From Phycisphaerales bacterium (GTDB lineage: Bacteria > Planctomycetota > Phycisphaerae > Sedimentisphaerales > Anaerobacaceae), in contig DQCG01000443.1 of NCBI GenBank assembly GCA_003533825.1, positions 1-7,423 of the forward strand: a stretch of DNA of 7,423 nt, in the 5' to 3' direction. Both the position numbers and the translations under genes were made by a program. The notes under the pieces were generated by a model. It was not told the origin of the DNA, searched no databases, and saw only the letters and a program-made list of their open reading frames with translations. The first letter of the stretch is position 1. Each line of letters opens with the position of its first letter. Below are positions 5,890 through 7,423 of this stretch, piece after piece.

Positions 5890-6141
5890 CCAGCCAAGTG
5901 ATACTCTGACATATTCTTAAGGCAAAAAAATTAGTCTTTCCACGTGAGAACAAGTAAAGAACGGATAGGATATGCTAAATTCGTTTTGCACATATGGGAA
6001 TAATAATTATGATGTCTCTATGTCAAATAACAGACGAGTCCCTTGGGGACAGGCGACATTCTGTGGAGGATATTATTTGTTAGTGGATAGACATGCGTGT
6101 GCAACAAGTTGCACAGCCTACAAACTATATTTGAGTGACAT
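5890..6141. other. Intergenic region with two inverted repeats
   Basis: No gene is seen here. GTCCC-TTG-GGGAC (6038-6050), followed by AGGCGACATT, looks like a dispersed extragenic hairpin. TGTGCAAC-AA-GTTGCACA (6098-6115) is a perfect 8-bp-arm inverted repeat in front of the next gene. Confidence 0.45.
6098..6115. promoter_or_regulatory. 8-bp-arm inverted repeat, possible operator
   Basis: TGTGCAAC and GTTGCACA are perfect inverted arms separated by AA. The repeat ends 26 bp before the ATG of the 150-residue gene, within reach of its promoter. The symmetry fits a dimeric repressor site, but a small RNA hairpin is equally possible. No regulator gene is present in the window. Confidence 0.3.
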
Positions 6142-6594
6142 ATGAATATCATTGAACAAATAAATTCACTTGAGTTTATTTATCTGGTAGACATTTCAGA
6201 GCCGGGACCACTAGCACTTCAAATCGTTGTTGCTGAAGCCAAGATAATTGGTCCTCCCCGTGACATTGAGATTGATGATGGTGAAGTTTTCAACGACGCA
6301 TATGAAATTAAGTCAACTCAAGATTGTCGTATGTACAGATTGCTATTCGATTCCTACATAGTATACACCGTCTTAAACGAATGTTTCGATTTTGCGGATA
6401 AATCAGCACAATATTCAGGAAAGTTGATCAGAACATACAGTAAGTCATGGTATCTCGATTATACAGAAAAGCATACGTTGGCGTGTGATGAACATCCAGG
6501 TCCATACAAGCATTATGGAATTATCTGCCTTGATCAAATTATTGACATAACATCCTGCTCGGAGCCATCAATAGAAGAGATAGAAAACATCTAA
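6142..6594 (+). CDS. Uncharacterised 150-residue acidic protein
   Basis: The predicted protein is soluble and acidic, with no signal peptide or membrane span. Notable stretches are the early DISEPGPLALQIVVAEAKIIGP, a central YIVYTVLNE followed by GKLIRTYSKSWYLDY, then DEHPGPYKHYGIICLDQIIDI (about 115-135). From memory this pattern (YTVLNE, the G-K-L-x-R-x-YSKS-x-x-LD-Y block, and D-E-x-PGP-x-KHY) occurs in small uncharacterised proteins scattered as solitary accessory genes in many bacteria. Some of these resemble immunity proteins of contact-dependent toxins. That link is weak and no toxin is adjacent. The ribosome site is weak (GAG about 6 nt upstream). The gene stands alone, convergent with the TIM-barrel gene, with a palindrome before it and a hairpin after it. 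Confidence 0.7.
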   Translation: MNIIEQINSLEFIYLVDISEPGPLALQIVVAEAKIIGPPRDIEIDDGEVFNDAYEIKSTQDCRMYRLLFDSYIVYTVLNECFDFADKSAQYSGKLIRTYSKSWYLDYTEKHTLACDEHPGPYKHYGIICLDQIIDITSCSEPSIEEIENI

Positions 6595-6610
6595 CCAGTA
6601 TGAGTGGTAC

Positions 6611-6636
6611 GAAGTGTGGCTGCCACACACGACTTC
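6611..6636 (+). terminator. Hairpin between convergent genes
   Basis: GTGTGG-CTG-CCACAC (6614-6628) forms a six-pair stem, flanked by outer GAAGT/ACTTC that can also pair. It lies 17 bp after the stop of the 150-residue gene. The following sequence reaches only TTTT (6647-6650), so it is a weak intrinsic terminator at best. It might serve either convergent gene. Confidence 0.35.
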
Positions 6637-6721
6637 ATTCAGTAGCTTTTAAGAGATTTTGGATAATCCGGGCTGGGTAGAATGTAGCCCTATAGAGTGG
6701 TGCAAAAATCGTTTTACACAC

Positions 6722-7423
6722 TCATGCTCTCCATGGACGCTGTCTGTTCAAATTCGCGGATACCTTATCTCTGGCAATAAGCGCATTTTCCGTAATCTGG
6801 AAATCGAACATACCCACACATACGAAATCGGCGCCGTTTGCAAAAGCATACTCAAAACCTTGCTGCGGATGGATAGCACCGGCCGCCAATACTTTGAAGG
6901 CAATCCACAGCTTTTCTACCTTCTTCATGAATTCGATAGTTTTCTCAGGGCTAACGGACCAAATATTATCGTGATCGTAGGGACTGCCGGAGTCGACGTT
7001 AAATTCCACCCTGCTGCCTTTCGGCGTAGCGGACCAATAATTGCTGTGGTGCAGGGTCTTCATGTAAAAATCAACGTCGATACCCGCTTTTTCGACTGCA
7101 ATAGGCACTTCTACCGAATGGCCGCCAATGCCGGCGATTAATCCTTTGCTCTTTATGAATTCGACAGCCTTTCCGAGCAGATCGACACGGCCGTTCTTCA
7201 CGAAGCTGTCTCCGACGCCGCCCTGTACGTATGCTCCAATTGCTCCATTATCAACAGCCTTTTGTATGTTGCTTGTCAAGTCGTTTGCCTTTGGGTGGGT
7301 CTGCGCAATCCACTGTATCTTTCCACCCCTCTGATCCCAGAATTTGTTGAGATACGTCGAGGATGCCGTGATTATTGCGTTTATTCCCTCCTCCTCACAT
7401 TTCTCAAGAGTCTCCATTATCTT
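6722..7423 (-). CDS. TIM-barrel-like protein, partial (N-terminus outside window)
   Basis: The frame runs off the right edge, so the true start is not visible; 233 codons plus stop are present. Alternating strand-helix segments fit the C-terminal part of a (beta/alpha)8 barrel: NAIITASS, IQWIAQTH, GAIGAYVQGG, LIAGIGGHS, DFYMKTLHHSNYW, AFKVLAAGAI and GADFVCVGMFDF. The late G-A-D-F-V-C-V-G-M-F segment resembles the phosphate-binding end of such barrels. The protein ends RPWRA. I recall similar uncharacterised proteins in planctomycetes and Verrucomicrobia, sometimes with export signals at the N-terminus, which cannot be checked here. HSV and TLHHSNYW contain histidines that could bind metal. 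The substrate is unknown. It converges on the 150-residue gene, and no clear terminator follows its stop. Confidence 0.75.
   Translation of the reverse strand, partial: KIMETLEKCEEEGINAIITASSTYLNKFWDQRGGKIQWIAQTHPKANDLTSNIQKAVDNGAIGAYVQGGVGDSFVKNGRVDLLGKAVEFIKSKGLIAGIGGHSVEVPIAVEKAGIDVDFYMKTLHHSNYWSATPKGSRVEFNVDSGSPYDHDNIWSVSPEKTIEFMKKVEKLWIAFKVLAAGAIHPQQGFEYAFANGADFVCVGMFDFQITENALIARDKVSANLNRQRPWRA

Noticed and set aside
5558..5953. 131-codon minus-strand ORF opposite the DUF488 junction
   Set aside because: It is antisense to recognisable DUF488 coding sequence and has no motif of its own.
6588..6650. Integron attC site after the 150-residue gene
   Set aside because: ATCTAAC fits the left core pattern RYYYAAC, but no matching GTTRRRY core follows in the expected window, so this is not a gene cassette.
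1..7423. CRISPR arrays, tRNA or rRNA genes, riboswitches, origins
   Set aside because: No regularly spaced repeats, no cloverleaf with a T-arm signature, no rRNA motif and no known riboswitch core were seen on either strand.

Overview
The window looks like a chromosomal stretch from a planctomycete, probably of the Phycisphaerae/Sedimentisphaerales type. This rests on remembered family resemblance: an HNH-AP2 protein of the kind common there, a secreted 640-residue protein with the 'LLVDINNF...' opening, and a TIM-barrel-like protein ending in RPWRA. No rRNA or other marker gene is present, so the assignment is an inference.

Layout. Positions 1 to about 2600 are an AT-rich accessory zone. 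It holds the first 60 codons of an IS4-like transposase (+), cut off and bracketed by a 24-bp direct repeat. A minus-strand pair follows: an HNH-AP2 nuclease-like gene and, downstream of it, a small MntA-type nucleotidyltransferase. The expected HepT toxin partner is missing, but a 25-codon overlapping ORF resembles the two ends of a HepT gene joined by an internal deletion. Several palindromes and degenerate repeats fill the rest. Positions 2627-4558 carry one large GC-richer minus-strand gene for an exported protein of unknown function. Positions 4601-4953 are a non-coding divergent region.

Positions 5023-5819 carry two DUF488-family genes on the plus strand with a 4-bp ATGA overlap. The second is cut to about a third of its normal length. 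Positions 6142-6594 hold an isolated 150-residue plus-strand gene of unknown function with a palindrome in front and a hairpin behind. The right edge (6722-7423) is the 3' part of a minus-strand TIM-barrel-like gene that runs off the window.

How the genes relate. Only the two DUF488 genes, and loosely the HNH/MNT pair, look like operons. The recurrent theme is decay: a truncated transposase, a nucleotidyltransferase without its toxin, a DUF488 paralogue without its conserved Cys-His-Arg end, and an HNH frame that stays open upstream of its first usual start codon. I do not see a complete new multi-gene system. The observations most worth checking are the HepT remnant, the hairpin over the transposase ribosome site, and the three dispersed copies of a sequence reading I-D-F-L-E.
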